Source: Flammeovirga yaeyamensis (lineage in GTDB: Bacteria; Bacteroidota; Bacteroidia; Cytophagales; Flammeovirgaceae). Taken from it: DNA of 64,000 bases. The translations under genes and the position numbers were made by a program. The DNA lies in contig NZ_CP076133.1 in assembly GCF_018736045.1 (NCBI RefSeq), positions 1,426,001-1,490,000 of the forward strand, written 5' to 3'. Numbering within the stretch: position 1 is the stretch's first letter; each line of letters opens with the position of its first letter. Under the pieces are notes generated by a model, which was given only the letters and a program-made list of their open reading frames with translations, was not told where the DNA came from and searched no databases. Positions 8,443 through 17,219 of the stretch are shown one piece after another.

Positions 8443-8464
8443 ACCCACGATTTCAATCGTGGGT
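8443..8464 (-). terminator. Intrinsic terminator of the lipoprotein gene
   Basis: A 9-bp perfect stem (ACCCACGAT with ATCGTGGGT) and 4-nt loop; read on the minus strand it is followed by a T run. Confidence 0.75.
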
Positions 8465-8541
8465 CTCTCCAAGATATCTGAGATATATTTTTGTATATAT
8501 CACGATATCGTAGGTTAAAAATATGGTATAAGAAACTATCT

Positions 8542-9141
8542 CTAGTTCACTTTTTCAATTACAATAATACCTTCAGGATTTGTACCAGCAGTACCTTGTT
8601 GTAAGTTGTACTTACCAGCACCTGTTTCAACTAATCTAAGGCTACCGTCCATATCTAATTTCAAGATATATTTTGTGTTCGCCGCAATTGCTGAATCACT
8701 TTCTACTCTAAAATCTAATGCTTTGTGAGCGATATGCAAATCTACTGGCTCGTCGTTATCCGTTTCGATAACATAGCTTAAACCTTTTTTATCAAGACCT
8801 AACACAGCACCGTGTACTTCGCCAAGTGGCAACGTTTCTTCCGTCCACATAATTGTGTCTTGAGATTGGAAGTGTAATAAATCAATCATTCCTTCACCTT
8901 CTTGCTTATAGAAAGTAACTGTTTGATCGTTCACTTCAACCGTTAAAGACTCTACAGAAACTACTACAGAATCAATACCTGGGATGTCAGTAGCAGTAGT
9001 TCTCGCTCCTGATAAAGGGGAAATACCTCCTGATTTAAGAGATACATCAGTTCTTGCGTTGGATGTTGGGGAATCATCGTTGTTACAAGAAGAAAATAGA
9101 ATTGTTGTAATAGCTATTACAGAAAGTAATACCTTTTTCAT
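8542..9141 (-). CDS. DUF4382-like lipoprotein
   Basis: 199 residues from the ATG at 9141. This start gives a signal-peptidase II sequence (MKKVLLSVIAITTILFSSC, lipobox FSSC), and the longer TTG frame at 9171 would start inside the candidate -7 box. The mature part reads as one beta-rich domain: IDSVVVSVESLTVEV, then LLHF, TLPLGEVHGAVLGLD, and a C-terminal EGIIVIEKVN strand. This arrangement resembles DUF4382 proteins, which are lipid-anchored and of unknown role. It is divergent from the M1 peptidase gene. Confidence 0.6.
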   Translation of the reverse strand: MKKVLLSVIAITTILFSSCNNDDSPTSNARTDVSLKSGGISPLSGARTTATDIPGIDSVVVSVESLTVEVNDQTVTFYKQEGEGMIDLLHFQSQDTIMWTEETLPLGEVHGAVLGLDKKGLSYVIETDNDEPVDLHIAHKALDFRVESDSAIAANTKYILKLDMDGSLRLVETGAGKYNLQQGTAGTNPEGIIVIEKVN

Positions 9142-9168
9142 AATAAATCGTTTAAATAAAAGTTTCGA

Positions 9169-9176
9169 CAAAATTA
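9169..9176 (-). promoter_or_regulatory. Candidate -7 box (TAATTTTG) of the lipoprotein gene
   Basis: On the minus strand it fits TAnnTTTG, 28 nt upstream of the ATG at 9141. It lacks a well-placed -33 TTG but supports the shorter start. Confidence 0.35.
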
Positions 9177-9380
9177 GTTTAAATTTTAAAAAATTCAGCG
9201 ATCACTCCTTTTTTTATCAATCTTTAATTATATGGAAAAGGCCATAAAATACTTAAGAGCTCTTTATGTTGTTTTTGAAAATGGTAAAGAATCCGAATTA
9301 AAATTATATAAAAAAAATATTCTTTCTACCTTAGTTTTTAATTTATCAATTCAGTTATCATTAATTCGAATAGTCAGAAA

Positions 9381-11030
9381 ATGAACAAACAATTACTTTT
9401 ATTTTTACTTTTCATCCCGTTTTTGTCAAATGCTCAATTATTACAACCGCATCATCACGATTACACGGAACAAGATACTTTACGTGGATCAATTACACCT
9501 CAACGTGCATGGTGGGATCTTCAACGCTATAATTTATCCGTAGAAGTAAAACCCAATGAAAAGTTTATTCAAGGAAGTAATATCGTTGTTTTCAAAGTAG
9601 TTGATGATCAAGAAGATTTACAGATTGACCTACAAGAACCGATGAGGATCACGAAAGTGATACAAGGCAAAGAGATATTGAATTATAGAAGAAAAGGAAA
9701 TGCCTTTTTTATTGAGCTTGCTAAAAGTTATAACAATAATGATATAGATAGTATTGAAATTTTCTTTGAAGGCACTCCAAGAGAAGCAGTCAAAGCACCT
9801 TGGGATGGAGGATTCACTTGGGCCAAGGATGAAAATGGAAACGATTTCATTGCTACTTCTTGTCAAGGATTAGGAGCATCTGTTTGGTGGCCGAATAAAG
9901 ATCATATGTACGATGAGCCTGATCTTGGTATGGATATATCTATAGAAGTGCCTGCAAACTTAATGGATGTATCAAATGGTCGTTTGGTAAAAGTAAAAAA
10001 GAATAGAAAGAAGAAAACCAAAACATATCATTGGAAAGTCGTCAACCCAATTAATAATTATGGTGTGAACATCAACATTGGTAACTATGTACATTTTGGT
10101 GAGCATTACGAAGGGGAGAAGGGAACTTTAGATATGAATTATTATGTCTTGGAACATAATTTAGAGAAGGCCAAAAAGCAGTTTACCCAAGCAAAGGACA
10201 TGATGGAAGCTTTTGAACATTGGTTTGGTCCTTATCCATTTTATGAAGATGGTTTTAAATTGGTGGAAGTCCCTTATTTAGGTATGGAACATCAGAGTTC
10301 GGTGACTTATGGCAATAAATATCAAAATGGCTATTTAGGAAGTGATCTAAGCAATACTGGATGGGGTTTAAAATTTGATTTTATCATTATTCATGAAGCA
10401 GGTCACGAATGGTTTGCCAATAACATTACCGATAAAGATATCGCAGATATGTGGATTCATGAAAGCTTTACTGCCTACTCAGAATGTTTGTTTGTAGAGT
10501 ACCATTACGGAAAAGAGGCAGGGTTACAATATGTTAGAGGAACACGATCAGCTATTCAAAACGATCGACCGATTATTGGTGATTATGATGTGAATTCAGA
10601 AGGGTCAGGGGATATGTATTACAAAGGGAGTAATATGATTAACATGATCAGAAGAATACAAAATGATGATGAAAAATGGAGAGGATTGCTGAGAGGAATG
10701 AATAAAGAGTTTTATCATCAAACAGTAGATACAAAACAGATTGAAGACTATATGTCGGAAAAGGTAGGCATCGATTTGTCCAAAGTATTTGATCAATATT
10801 TAAGAAATACATCCATCCCAACATTAGAATATAGAATTATAAAAGGAGGTATTTCTTACCGATACATTAATACTGTAGCAGGTTTTGATATGCCAATTGA
10901 TGTGACGATCAATGGAAAATCAAAAAGATTAAAAGGATCAACAAAATGGCAAATGATAGAAGCTTCTGACGTTGAATCTTTTGAAATTGACCCGAATTAT
11001 TATGTGGGTTTAATGGAAATCAAGATCTAG
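9381..11030 (+). CDS. Secreted M1-family (gluzincin) metallopeptidase
   Basis: 549 residues with a signal peptide (MNKQLLLFLLFIPFLSNAQ). The zinc site is HEAGH (His338, Glu339, His342) with the distal ligand Glu361 in WIHESFTAY, the HExxH-x18-E pattern of M1 aminopeptidases. The substrate-binding exopeptidase motif appears as GMEHQS, a variant of GAMEN found in many periplasmic bacterial M1 members. The N-terminal beta-sandwich (about 40-230) precedes the thermolysin-like domain; the length suits the shorter leukotriene-A4-hydrolase-like layout without a long C-terminal helical domain. It likely trims peptides outside the inner membrane. Convergent neighbours are absent and it appears monocistronic. 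Confidence 0.88.
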   Translation: MNKQLLLFLLFIPFLSNAQLLQPHHHDYTEQDTLRGSITPQRAWWDLQRYNLSVEVKPNEKFIQGSNIVVFKVVDDQEDLQIDLQEPMRITKVIQGKEILNYRRKGNAFFIELAKSYNNNDIDSIEIFFEGTPREAVKAPWDGGFTWAKDENGNDFIATSCQGLGASVWWPNKDHMYDEPDLGMDISIEVPANLMDVSNGRLVKVKKNRKKKTKTYHWKVVNPINNYGVNINIGNYVHFGEHYEGEKGTLDMNYYVLEHNLEKAKKQFTQAKDMMEAFEHWFGPYPFYEDGFKLVEVPYLGMEHQSSVTYGNKYQNGYLGSDLSNTGWGLKFDFIIIHEAGHEWFANNITDKDIADMWIHESFTAYSECLFVEYHYGKEAGLQYVRGTRSAIQNDRPIIGDYDVNSEGSGDMYYKGSNMINMIRRIQNDDEKWRGLLRGMNKEFYHQTVDTKQIEDYMSEKVGIDLSKVFDQYLRNTSIPTLEYRIIKGGISYRYINTVAGFDMPIDVTINGKSKRLKGSTKWQMIEASDVESFEIDPNYYVGLMEIKI

Positions 11031-11138
11031 TTTTTTGATGAACCAAAAATCATAATCATTGGCCCAATACTCCAACTGTTTCCATAGTAGAAGTGTGACA
11101 TTTGTATCATATCAAAAACAAAAACACTTTTAATTATT

Positions 11139-11510
11139 ATGGAAACAGTTACTCTTCAAAATCAAGTAAAAAAGCCGATCGCATTACGTATCATCATGGT
11201 ATCGTTCTTACTAAAAGTATTCATTGCTTTTGGTTTATACTATGCCATTTCAAATGGAAAACTTGATATTCCTAATGCTAAACCTGACTATATTTTATAT
11301 ACAGCAGGGTTGTATATCATCAATTTAATAGGGATGATTGTATCCGCACTTAATGGTAAATTGCAACTGTTTAGGGCAATCATCATTTTTGATTTTATTA
11401 TTTCGATACCAGCAAAAGCAGTCATAGGGTTTGTAATGGCTGTTTATTCGTTTGGGTTGACTTTTCATCCTAAAGTGAAGGAGTTTTTTGAATCGAAAAG
11501 AAGTATATAA
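11139..11510 (+). CDS. Small integral membrane protein of unknown function
   Basis: 123 residues with three or four predicted membrane spans: IIMVSFLLKVFIAFGLYYAI (about 19-38), YILYTAGLYIINLIGMIVSA (about 51-70) and a long hydrophobic stretch from about 78 to 108. I do not recognise the family. The short amphipathic N-terminus is cytoplasmic or periplasmic with unclear topology. It ends just before a terminator shared with the convergent gene. No functional clue comes from the neighbours. Confidence 0.6.
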   Translation: METVTLQNQVKKPIALRIIMVSFLLKVFIAFGLYYAISNGKLDIPNAKPDYILYTAGLYIINLIGMIVSALNGKLQLFRAIIIFDFIISIPAKAVIGFVMAVYSFGLTFHPKVKEFFESKRSI

Positions 11511-11516
11511 ATATAA

Positions 11517-11558
11517 AAGGTCCGTATGGAGGTTTCTTTATTCATCCATACGAACCTT
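11517..11558. terminator. Bidirectional intrinsic terminator
   Basis: AAGGTCCGTATGGA (11517-11530) pairs with TCCATACGAACCTT (11545-11558) with one mismatch, between two convergent genes. Confidence 0.7.
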
Positions 11559-11566
11559 ATTAATTC

Positions 11567-12058
11567 TTATCCCAAATAAGCATTTGGATTTTCTTCCTCA
11601 AAGCCAACTCCTTTTTTCAATTGAGAGATCCTAAAAATCATATCGTTATCCTTAGAATATCCCGATTTATCAAGCGACCAAGTAGTTTTTTTATCACCAT
11701 TTTCATCAGTATAACATAAGTTGACTAACTGAGCCAATTCATAAGGGTCATTTAATGCAAACTGAGTTCTTTGTGAAGCCAACGTATCCACATTATCAAT
11801 TGGTACCTCAATTGTTTTACCAAAAAGGGGATTACTGATGATCACGTTTTTTCCATCAGTACTTACATTATTTACTTTTAATAAAATACCTAATAGCAGA
11901 AGTGATATCAGAAATAGTGAAATAGGTATGAAATAACTCACCAATGGATGCCCTTTACCCATAAAATAAAATTGATAAGCATAATAGTTACATAATAAGA
12001 AACAGATAAAAAAGATAGGTCTTCCTAAGCTCATTCGTTTCGATGATAGTGTCTTCAT
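11567..12058 (-). CDS. Membrane protein with C-terminal beta domain, unknown function
   Basis: 163 residues. Two N-terminal membrane spans (about 13-32 and 42-62) are followed by a soluble domain with the pattern VSTDGKNVIISNPLFGKTIEVPIDNVDTL, which resembles a membrane-linked PH-like (bPH) domain; this is a fold guess only. Its ATG lies 1 nt downstream of the stop of the preceding minus-strand gene (12060-12737), so the two are almost certainly co-translated and may form one membrane complex. A terminator follows. Confidence 0.6.
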   Translation of the reverse strand: MKTLSSKRMSLGRPIFFICFLLCNYYAYQFYFMGKGHPLVSYFIPISLFLISLLLLGILLKVNNVSTDGKNVIISNPLFGKTIEVPIDNVDTLASQRTQFALNDPYELAQLVNLCYTDENGDKKTTWSLDKSGYSKDNDMIFRISQLKKGVGFEEENPNAYLG

Positions 12059-12059
12059 T

Positions 12060-12737
12060 TTATCTTTTTAAATCGTGATAAATTGGTTCTCTTTTTTCGA
12101 ATCCATTAACTGGAATCTCAGGGATCTTAGCATTTAGAGCGTTTGTGATTTTATAAAATCCAAAACCTGCTGACGCAATTAACCACCAAATTCCCTTTAA
12201 TCTGAAACTCCCTGAGTCTCTCATTGATGCAATTTTGAAGAAGGCAAAAATAGAGACAATAACTAAAGTTGCAGATCCCGCAAGGATATCATTTCTTTTT
12301 TGTTTTGCAAGTCTCTCTCTTTCCATTTGAATTCCGAAAATTGCCCATTCTGCAATCTCATAATTCGAAAATAACTTAGAAGAATGTTGCTTAATTACAA
12401 AATTAAGGTTCCCTCCATTCAGAGCTGTTTTTCTTACATCACCTTTAATTTTGATGGAGTGTTGTTTGATAAAAAACTCAACTGCATCATTATAGATATC
12501 AGTAGGGTAGTTTTTTAATTCATCTTTAATCTCTTGAAGGCTTTTATCTTCCTTTACTTTTTGATCAATTTCTTTTTTGATCTCATTACGAATTTCTTTT
12601 CTGGTTTTGACATACAAAGAATCAGCAGCTAAGGCACTTTTCTTGACCTCTTTTATTCTTTGTTTAATTGATTTTTCATCTTTTCCTTGGAGCAATAGTT
12701 CTCTACACTCAGCATTAATGTCTAGTTCAGTCAGCAT
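12060..12737 (-). CDS. Coiled-coil membrane protein of unknown function
   Basis: 225 residues, not recognised. The first about 90 residues are strongly charged and helical (KEIRNEIKKEIDQKVKEDKS), likely coiled coil. Two membrane spans lie near the C-terminus: ILAGSATLVIVSIFAFFKIA (about 150-169) and GIWWLIASAGFGFYKI (about 179-196). It is the first gene of a two-gene unit with 11567-12058 (1-nt gap). The cytoplasmic helical part could serve protein contact. No enzyme motif is visible. Confidence 0.6.
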   Translation of the reverse strand: MLTELDINAECRELLLQGKDEKSIKQRIKEVKKSALAADSLYVKTRKEIRNEIKKEIDQKVKEDKSLQEIKDELKNYPTDIYNDAVEFFIKQHSIKIKGDVRKTALNGGNLNFVIKQHSSKLFSNYEIAEWAIFGIQMERERLAKQKRNDILAGSATLVIVSIFAFFKIASMRDSGSFRLKGIWWLIASAGFGFYKITNALNAKIPEIPVNGFEKREPIYHDLKR

Positions 12738-12807
12738 TGATTAAAAAGTTTTAATTAAAAAGTCAGTACAATATAAGCATAAAAAGATTTTAGTAAAGTT
12801 TAGGCAT

Positions 12808-12834
12808 AAAAAAAGGAGATGACTTTATCTCCTT
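12808..12834 (-). terminator. Intrinsic terminator of the 12852-13214 gene
   Basis: AAGGAGAT (12813-12820) pairs with ATCTCCTT (12827-12834); on the minus strand a seven-T run follows. Confidence 0.75.
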
Positions 12835-12851
12835 ATAATCTAATCTTGTGA

Positions 12852-13214
12852 TTATATGAATTTGTGATAGTCCACAATTTTTTGTGATCCATCGTCCTTT
12901 AAGACATATAAATATTTTAGCTGTCTGTGCTTATCGAAACCTGTTACATACTTGTTTTCTGTATGGAATGGTATAGTGTAAAGCACTTCAGTTTTGCTTT
13001 CTATTCTAATGTCACCTCCCTTATATACACATTTTAGATCTGACTGATTATTATCAGATAATCTTTGGTTGATTTTCGCAACCACTTCTAATGCGGGATG
13101 GGCATTAGTTTCATTTTCTTTGACTGGATCGTTTGTGTTTTCCTTAATGATGTGAAAACTCATCGATAAGATAGATAGACAAACAAACAGAATCAATGGT
13201 GTTAATCTTTTCAT
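12852..13214 (-). CDS. Small secreted or membrane-anchored protein of unknown function
   Basis: 120 residues with an N-terminal hydrophobic segment (LTPLILFVCLSILSMSFHI) that is a signal peptide or anchor. The mature part has alternating strands (LKCVYKGGDIRIESKTEVLYTI, then LKYLYVLKDDGSQKIVDYHKF). I recognise no family. It is monocistronic with its own terminator. The 285 bp upstream to the next gene hold no other coding signal. Confidence 0.5.
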   Translation of the reverse strand: MKRLTPLILFVCLSILSMSFHIIKENTNDPVKENETNAHPALEVVAKINQRLSDNNQSDLKCVYKGGDIRIESKTEVLYTIPFHTENKYVTGFDKHRQLKYLYVLKDDGSQKIVDYHKFI

Positions 13215-13499
13215 TGCTGGGTAATGGTTTATTTAGTTGACGTTGCTTTGATGCATTTTACTTCATTGACGTGATATTTCAAAGGAAGTACTGTTGGGAT
13301 TACACTTATTAAGAGTCTTCTTAGATAATTACAATAGTTAAATAGGATTTATCATAGCGATTAACATTTATTTAACTTGTAGTGGATGTTTTATTTATCA
13401 TTATTTCAATAATCGAAAAGCTCAAGCTAGATGTTTTTCCTTTGAGGTCACAAATAATATAACAAAGAACACACCTAATAAGTTTCAGTAATCTTCAGA

Positions 13500-13928
13500 T
13501 TAATGCATATCAATATGAATTGGAATGATGTGATAGGAGTTCACACTTTTACCATTACACTGTGCAGCTGTCCAATTTCCTTTAGTTACTTCATCAAAGA
13601 CTTCGTCTAAATTAGCTATTGTTTCATTATACTTTAACATTCTTTCGCCTGTCACTTCACCATTTTTAGTCACAATAAAAGCAAAATAATATTTAGGTCC
13701 TTCAACTCCCATTTTTTTAAAATCGACATTATACTTAATGGCTTTTCCCACATTTTTCATTCTATGTGAGATATGTATATCGGAGATAGGAGGGTGTTCT
13801 ACTTCTGTGTAAACTTGTAAATTGGTTAATGTATCAATTTCAAATACACAAAGTATATCATCATTTTGGGCAAAAATGATTGAAGAAGGTAAAATTAGCA
13901 AGAGAGTAAACAGCAGTTTGAATTTCAT
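13500..13928 (-). CDS. Small secreted protein with TonB C-terminal-like domain
   Basis: 142 residues with a clear signal peptide (MKFKLLFTLLLILPSSIIFAQ). Residues about 80-142 follow the pattern of the TonB C-terminal domain: YYFAFIVTKNGEVTGERML, then a helix (IANLDEVFDEVTKGNW), then NGKSVNSYHIIPIHI. A true TonB has an inner-membrane anchor and a Pro-rich linker; both are missing here, so the protein is more likely a periplasmic single-domain relative than an energy transducer. It lies downstream of, and on the same strand as, nothing closely spaced. A TonB receptor gene is the next gene, but 125 bp away past a terminator. Confidence 0.5.
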   Translation of the reverse strand: MKFKLLFTLLLILPSSIIFAQNDDILCVFEIDTLTNLQVYTEVEHPPISDIHISHRMKNVGKAIKYNVDFKKMGVEGPKYYFAFIVTKNGEVTGERMLKYNETIANLDEVFDEVTKGNWTAAQCNGKSVNSYHIIPIHIDMH

Positions 13929-14002
13929 TTGTAATTAGCTTTTGGATAACGTCAACTAAATTACAATAAAATCTTAAAATAAAGCAACTTAACTAAAAAA
14001 AA

Positions 14003-14036
14003 TAGGCTATCGGAAAATTGAATTTCCGATAGCCTA
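14003..14036 (-). terminator. Strong intrinsic terminator of the TonB-receptor gene
   Basis: A perfect 14-bp stem (14003-14016 with 14023-14036) and 6-nt loop; on the minus strand an eight-T run follows. Confidence 0.85.
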
Positions 14037-14053
14037 AATATTTATCTATATAA

Positions 14054-16594
14054 TTAGAAGCTCATTTTCAAACCTACTGAATAGGTTCTTCCGAGTCCCA
14101 TATAGTAACCACTCATTGTCATGTTGCCCAATTCGTCAACACCACCTTGAAGTCCTTGTACAGCATAATCAGTATCAAAGACGTTGTTTACTCTGAAATT
14201 GAAAATACCATCAAATCCGCCCATTTGGAAGGCATAGTTAAAACCAAGGTCAACTAAGTTATATGAAGGCATTTCGTAAGCACTCTTACCACTGAATTCC
14301 TCAGAATCTCTTCTTGTAGGATCGTAATCAGCGAATAAGTTACCAAAGTAGTTCCAGTCAGCGGTTAATTTCAACTTAGGGAATACTTCATACTCAACAC
14401 CTAAAGCGGCAGTTGTTTGAGCAGAGTTACCTACTTCAGCACCTGCGATATAAACGTTTACAGTATCGATAGGATTCTGTTGATCATCGAAGATTTGAAC
14501 GTCTTCTAAGTCGTTCATCCATCTCCAATCACCTAATGAAGCCATTGCTGTAATTGTTAATTTATGGTTCACACGGTACGACATGTCGATTTCGATACCT
14601 TTGTGCAATGCATTTACACCAAGAAGGTTAGCAGTGTAAGGGTTTCCATCTTCCCAAACCGTTTTTACAAACGATTTATCTTGCCATAATGTGTAGTAAC
14701 CGTTCACGTTAGCTCTGAAACCTTTGTTACGGTAACCATATCCAACTTCACCAGAAAGAATTTTCTCGTTTACTGCGTCTGGGTTAACATCGTTTTGGTA
14801 GTTCAAGAATACAGCATTAAAGAAAGGCTGTCTCGAGATATAACCACCGTTGATGAATACATTGTGGTGTGCATCGATGTTGTAGTTAGCACCAGCTTTT
14901 ACTGAACCACCTAAGAAGCTTTGCCAGTCAGTTGTTTCAGTACCAGATTCATAACTAAAGTAGTCAATTCTTTGGTAAGCTTGGTGAGATACAGCACCTG
15001 AAATAAATGCTGATAATTGATCTTTAGAGTATTCAGCTTGACCGAATAAACCTTGCCATTGTACTCTACCATCGTTATGGTAACCCACTTTATCACCTAC
15101 TTGCGTTTGACGGTGAGGTTGAGAAGCCATTTGCGTGTCTACATAAAAGTCACCACCCATCAAGTCTTCTACTTGTTGGTAATGCTCACCTAAGTAGTAA
15201 CGAAGGTCTAAACCACCTGTTAACGTCCAGTTGTCGTTCAATTGGTGAGTCAAAGTTGATAAAGCACCTGTCCATAAGTGGTTGTTATAACCTGCTCTGT
15301 AGGCACCTTTTGATGAACCATCTTCGTTTCTGTTGTTTGCTACATAAGCATCCCAATCGATGATACCACCAGTTGAATTGTCTCTGTAAGCACTTTCGAA
15401 GTGTCTATCTTCTGATACAATACCAGTACCGCCACCGCGACCAACTGATACATAAGCTGAAGTTGACAAGTCAGTTTTTTCGTTGATTGTCCAGTAGTGG
15501 TTCAACGACATTTGAGGTTTGTGGTAGAAGTTCTCGTTAGTATTGAACTCTTGACCATTTCTGTAACCCCAGTCTTTATTGTAACGCTTACCGTAACGAT
15601 CATACTCTTCTTCAGATACGTAAGATCTTCTCTGACCGTGCGTTTGAGGTGCTCCGAATGTAGTGAAGGCTAGTGTGTGGTTGTCGTTGATTTTCTTCGA
15701 AATGTTTACAAAGTAAGAATAACCCTCGAACTGTGTTCCGTCCACATAACCATTACCTGAAGTCTTAGATAAAGCAGTAGATACTGCCCAACCATTATCC
15801 ATAAGACCAGTAGAAAGTGTAACTCCAGTTTTTAAGTAACCGTCATTACCCATTCCCATAAATACATTACCACCTTTTTCAGCGTCAGTAGTTTTTGTTA
15901 GGATGTTAATAGTACCACCAACAGAAGGTACTGCTAACTTAGAGGCTCCTAAACCTCTTTGCACTTGCATTGTTTTAGTAACATCGCCCAAACCAGCCCA
16001 GTTTGACCAATATACTTTACCATTCTCCATGTCGTTTACTGGAACACCGTTAATCATAACAGCAACGTTCTCAGAATCGAAACCACGAAGTGAAATACGT
16101 GAATCACCGTATCCACCACCAGCATCAGAAACATAAACACCAGGAGATGATTTTAAAACTTGCGGGAATTCTGCGTTACCCAATTTCATATCAATTTTGT
16201 CCGCAGAAACTGTAGAAACCGCCACTGGCGTTTTTCTATCTACAGCAATAGAAGCTAAAACTTCAACCTCTTGTAAACCAATAGCATCAGATGCCATTTT
16301 TACAGTACCTAAATCAATAGGAGTACCATCAAGTTGTACGTTTTGTTTTACGGTAGTCATTCCGACAAATGAAATGATTACATTTTTTTGGCCATTACCT
16401 TTTGCTTGAAAGGAAAAGTTACCGTCAAAATCCGTTATTGCGCCAGTTGTTGTACCTTCGATAGATACATTTGCTCCTATAACAGGTTCACTAGAAGACT
16501 CGTCGATTACTTGTCCACTAATGACAGTTTGTGCTAAGGATACGCTTGTAAGACATACAAGCATAGCAATAATTGATAGTAGTTTTTTAAACAT
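14054..16594 (-). CDS. TonB-dependent outer-membrane receptor, stand-alone
   Basis: 846 residues with a signal peptide ending SVSLAQ. Domains in order: carboxypeptidase-regulatory-like domain (about 22-105, ISGQVIDESSSEPVIGANVS), a plug (about 118-235, including SLRGFDSENVAVMINGVPVN and PSVGGTINI), and a 22-strand-type beta-barrel ending in VGLKMSF with the terminal Phe. It imports a ligand across the outer membrane with TonB energy. No SusD partner lies beside it and the length is shorter than most SusC proteins, so a siderophore, cobalamin or small-molecule ligand is as possible as a sugar. It is divergent from the LacI gene 625 bp away, which might regulate it. Confidence 0.88.
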   Translation of the reverse strand: MFKKLLSIIAMLVCLTSVSLAQTVISGQVIDESSSEPVIGANVSIEGTTTGAITDFDGNFSFQAKGNGQKNVIISFVGMTTVKQNVQLDGTPIDLGTVKMASDAIGLQEVEVLASIAVDRKTPVAVSTVSADKIDMKLGNAEFPQVLKSSPGVYVSDAGGGYGDSRISLRGFDSENVAVMINGVPVNDMENGKVYWSNWAGLGDVTKTMQVQRGLGASKLAVPSVGGTINILTKTTDAEKGGNVFMGMGNDGYLKTGVTLSTGLMDNGWAVSTALSKTSGNGYVDGTQFEGYSYFVNISKKINDNHTLAFTTFGAPQTHGQRRSYVSEEEYDRYGKRYNKDWGYRNGQEFNTNENFYHKPQMSLNHYWTINEKTDLSTSAYVSVGRGGGTGIVSEDRHFESAYRDNSTGGIIDWDAYVANNRNEDGSSKGAYRAGYNNHLWTGALSTLTHQLNDNWTLTGGLDLRYYLGEHYQQVEDLMGGDFYVDTQMASQPHRQTQVGDKVGYHNDGRVQWQGLFGQAEYSKDQLSAFISGAVSHQAYQRIDYFSYESGTETTDWQSFLGGSVKAGANYNIDAHHNVFINGGYISRQPFFNAVFLNYQNDVNPDAVNEKILSGEVGYGYRNKGFRANVNGYYTLWQDKSFVKTVWEDGNPYTANLLGVNALHKGIEIDMSYRVNHKLTITAMASLGDWRWMNDLEDVQIFDDQQNPIDTVNVYIAGAEVGNSAQTTAALGVEYEVFPKLKLTADWNYFGNLFADYDPTRRDSEEFSGKSAYEMPSYNLVDLGFNYAFQMGGFDGIFNFRVNNVFDTDYAVQGLQGGVDELGNMTMSGYYMGLGRTYSVGLKMSF

Positions 16595-17219
16595 TTTAGA
16601 AATTAATTGATTAGGTTGTTTTTTTAACTGATTTCTGAGTGCAAAACAACTACATCAATGTGAACTTAATGTTTCTATTTAGCCTTGTTGAATTTAATTA
16701 ATCCCACTTAACGTTTTAAAGATTTTATAAGACCCAATTTAAATTTATAAGATAAAAAAATTAACATGTAAGACCTCAAACAATGAGTGTTTACATTGAT
16801 TAAATAAAAGTAGTAGGAGTCTAATGTTACGGTAAAGTGAATGATTATTCAATATTTACAATTACCCGATATTATTAGTAAAAGTTATTGAATGAAATGG
16901 GCCTTTTTATGGGTTATTTGAACGTTTATTCTCTTTATGTAGTTTCGTTTTTTTTATTAAAAAATGCTATTTTAGGTAGTAGTAGAGAGTAGGTGCTGAA
17001 TCTACGCTCCTCATAACGCGAGCACGAGTCTGGAGACTCGCGCTAGTGTAGGATAGTTTACCGCCGCTTTTCACTCATCGCTCTTCACTCTTCACACCTT
17101 TCCCCTACATTTCACGTTTTTCATTTTTAACTTTTCATTTTTAATTTAAATATTGCTTTTCATTTTTCATTTAAAAAAATGGTATATTTATCAAGTAATT
17201 AAACGGACAAACAAAGCAA
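16595..17219. other. Gene-free divergent intergenic region
   Basis: Separates the TonB receptor and the LacI gene. From about 16981 to 17160 it contains a GC-richer hairpin element (separate entry) and then a pyrimidine-rich tract with repeated TTCACTC and TTTTCATTTTTAA motifs. No coding frame and no clear promoter box were seen. Confidence 0.6.
17018..17043. repeat. Hairpin element, GC-rich against its surroundings (REP-like candidate)
   Basis: CGAGTC (17025-17030) and GACTCG (17035-17040) form a 6-bp stem with TGGA loop, extended by GCG/CGC with a bulge. Only one copy was found in this window. The base composition is unlike the AT-rich surroundings, as for dispersed extragenic elements. 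Confidence 0.4.

Noticed and set aside
8984-9247. Open frame on the + strand opposite the DUF4382-like lipoprotein gene
   Set aside because: No family features; the opposite strand has a lipoprotein signal, promoter box and terminator.
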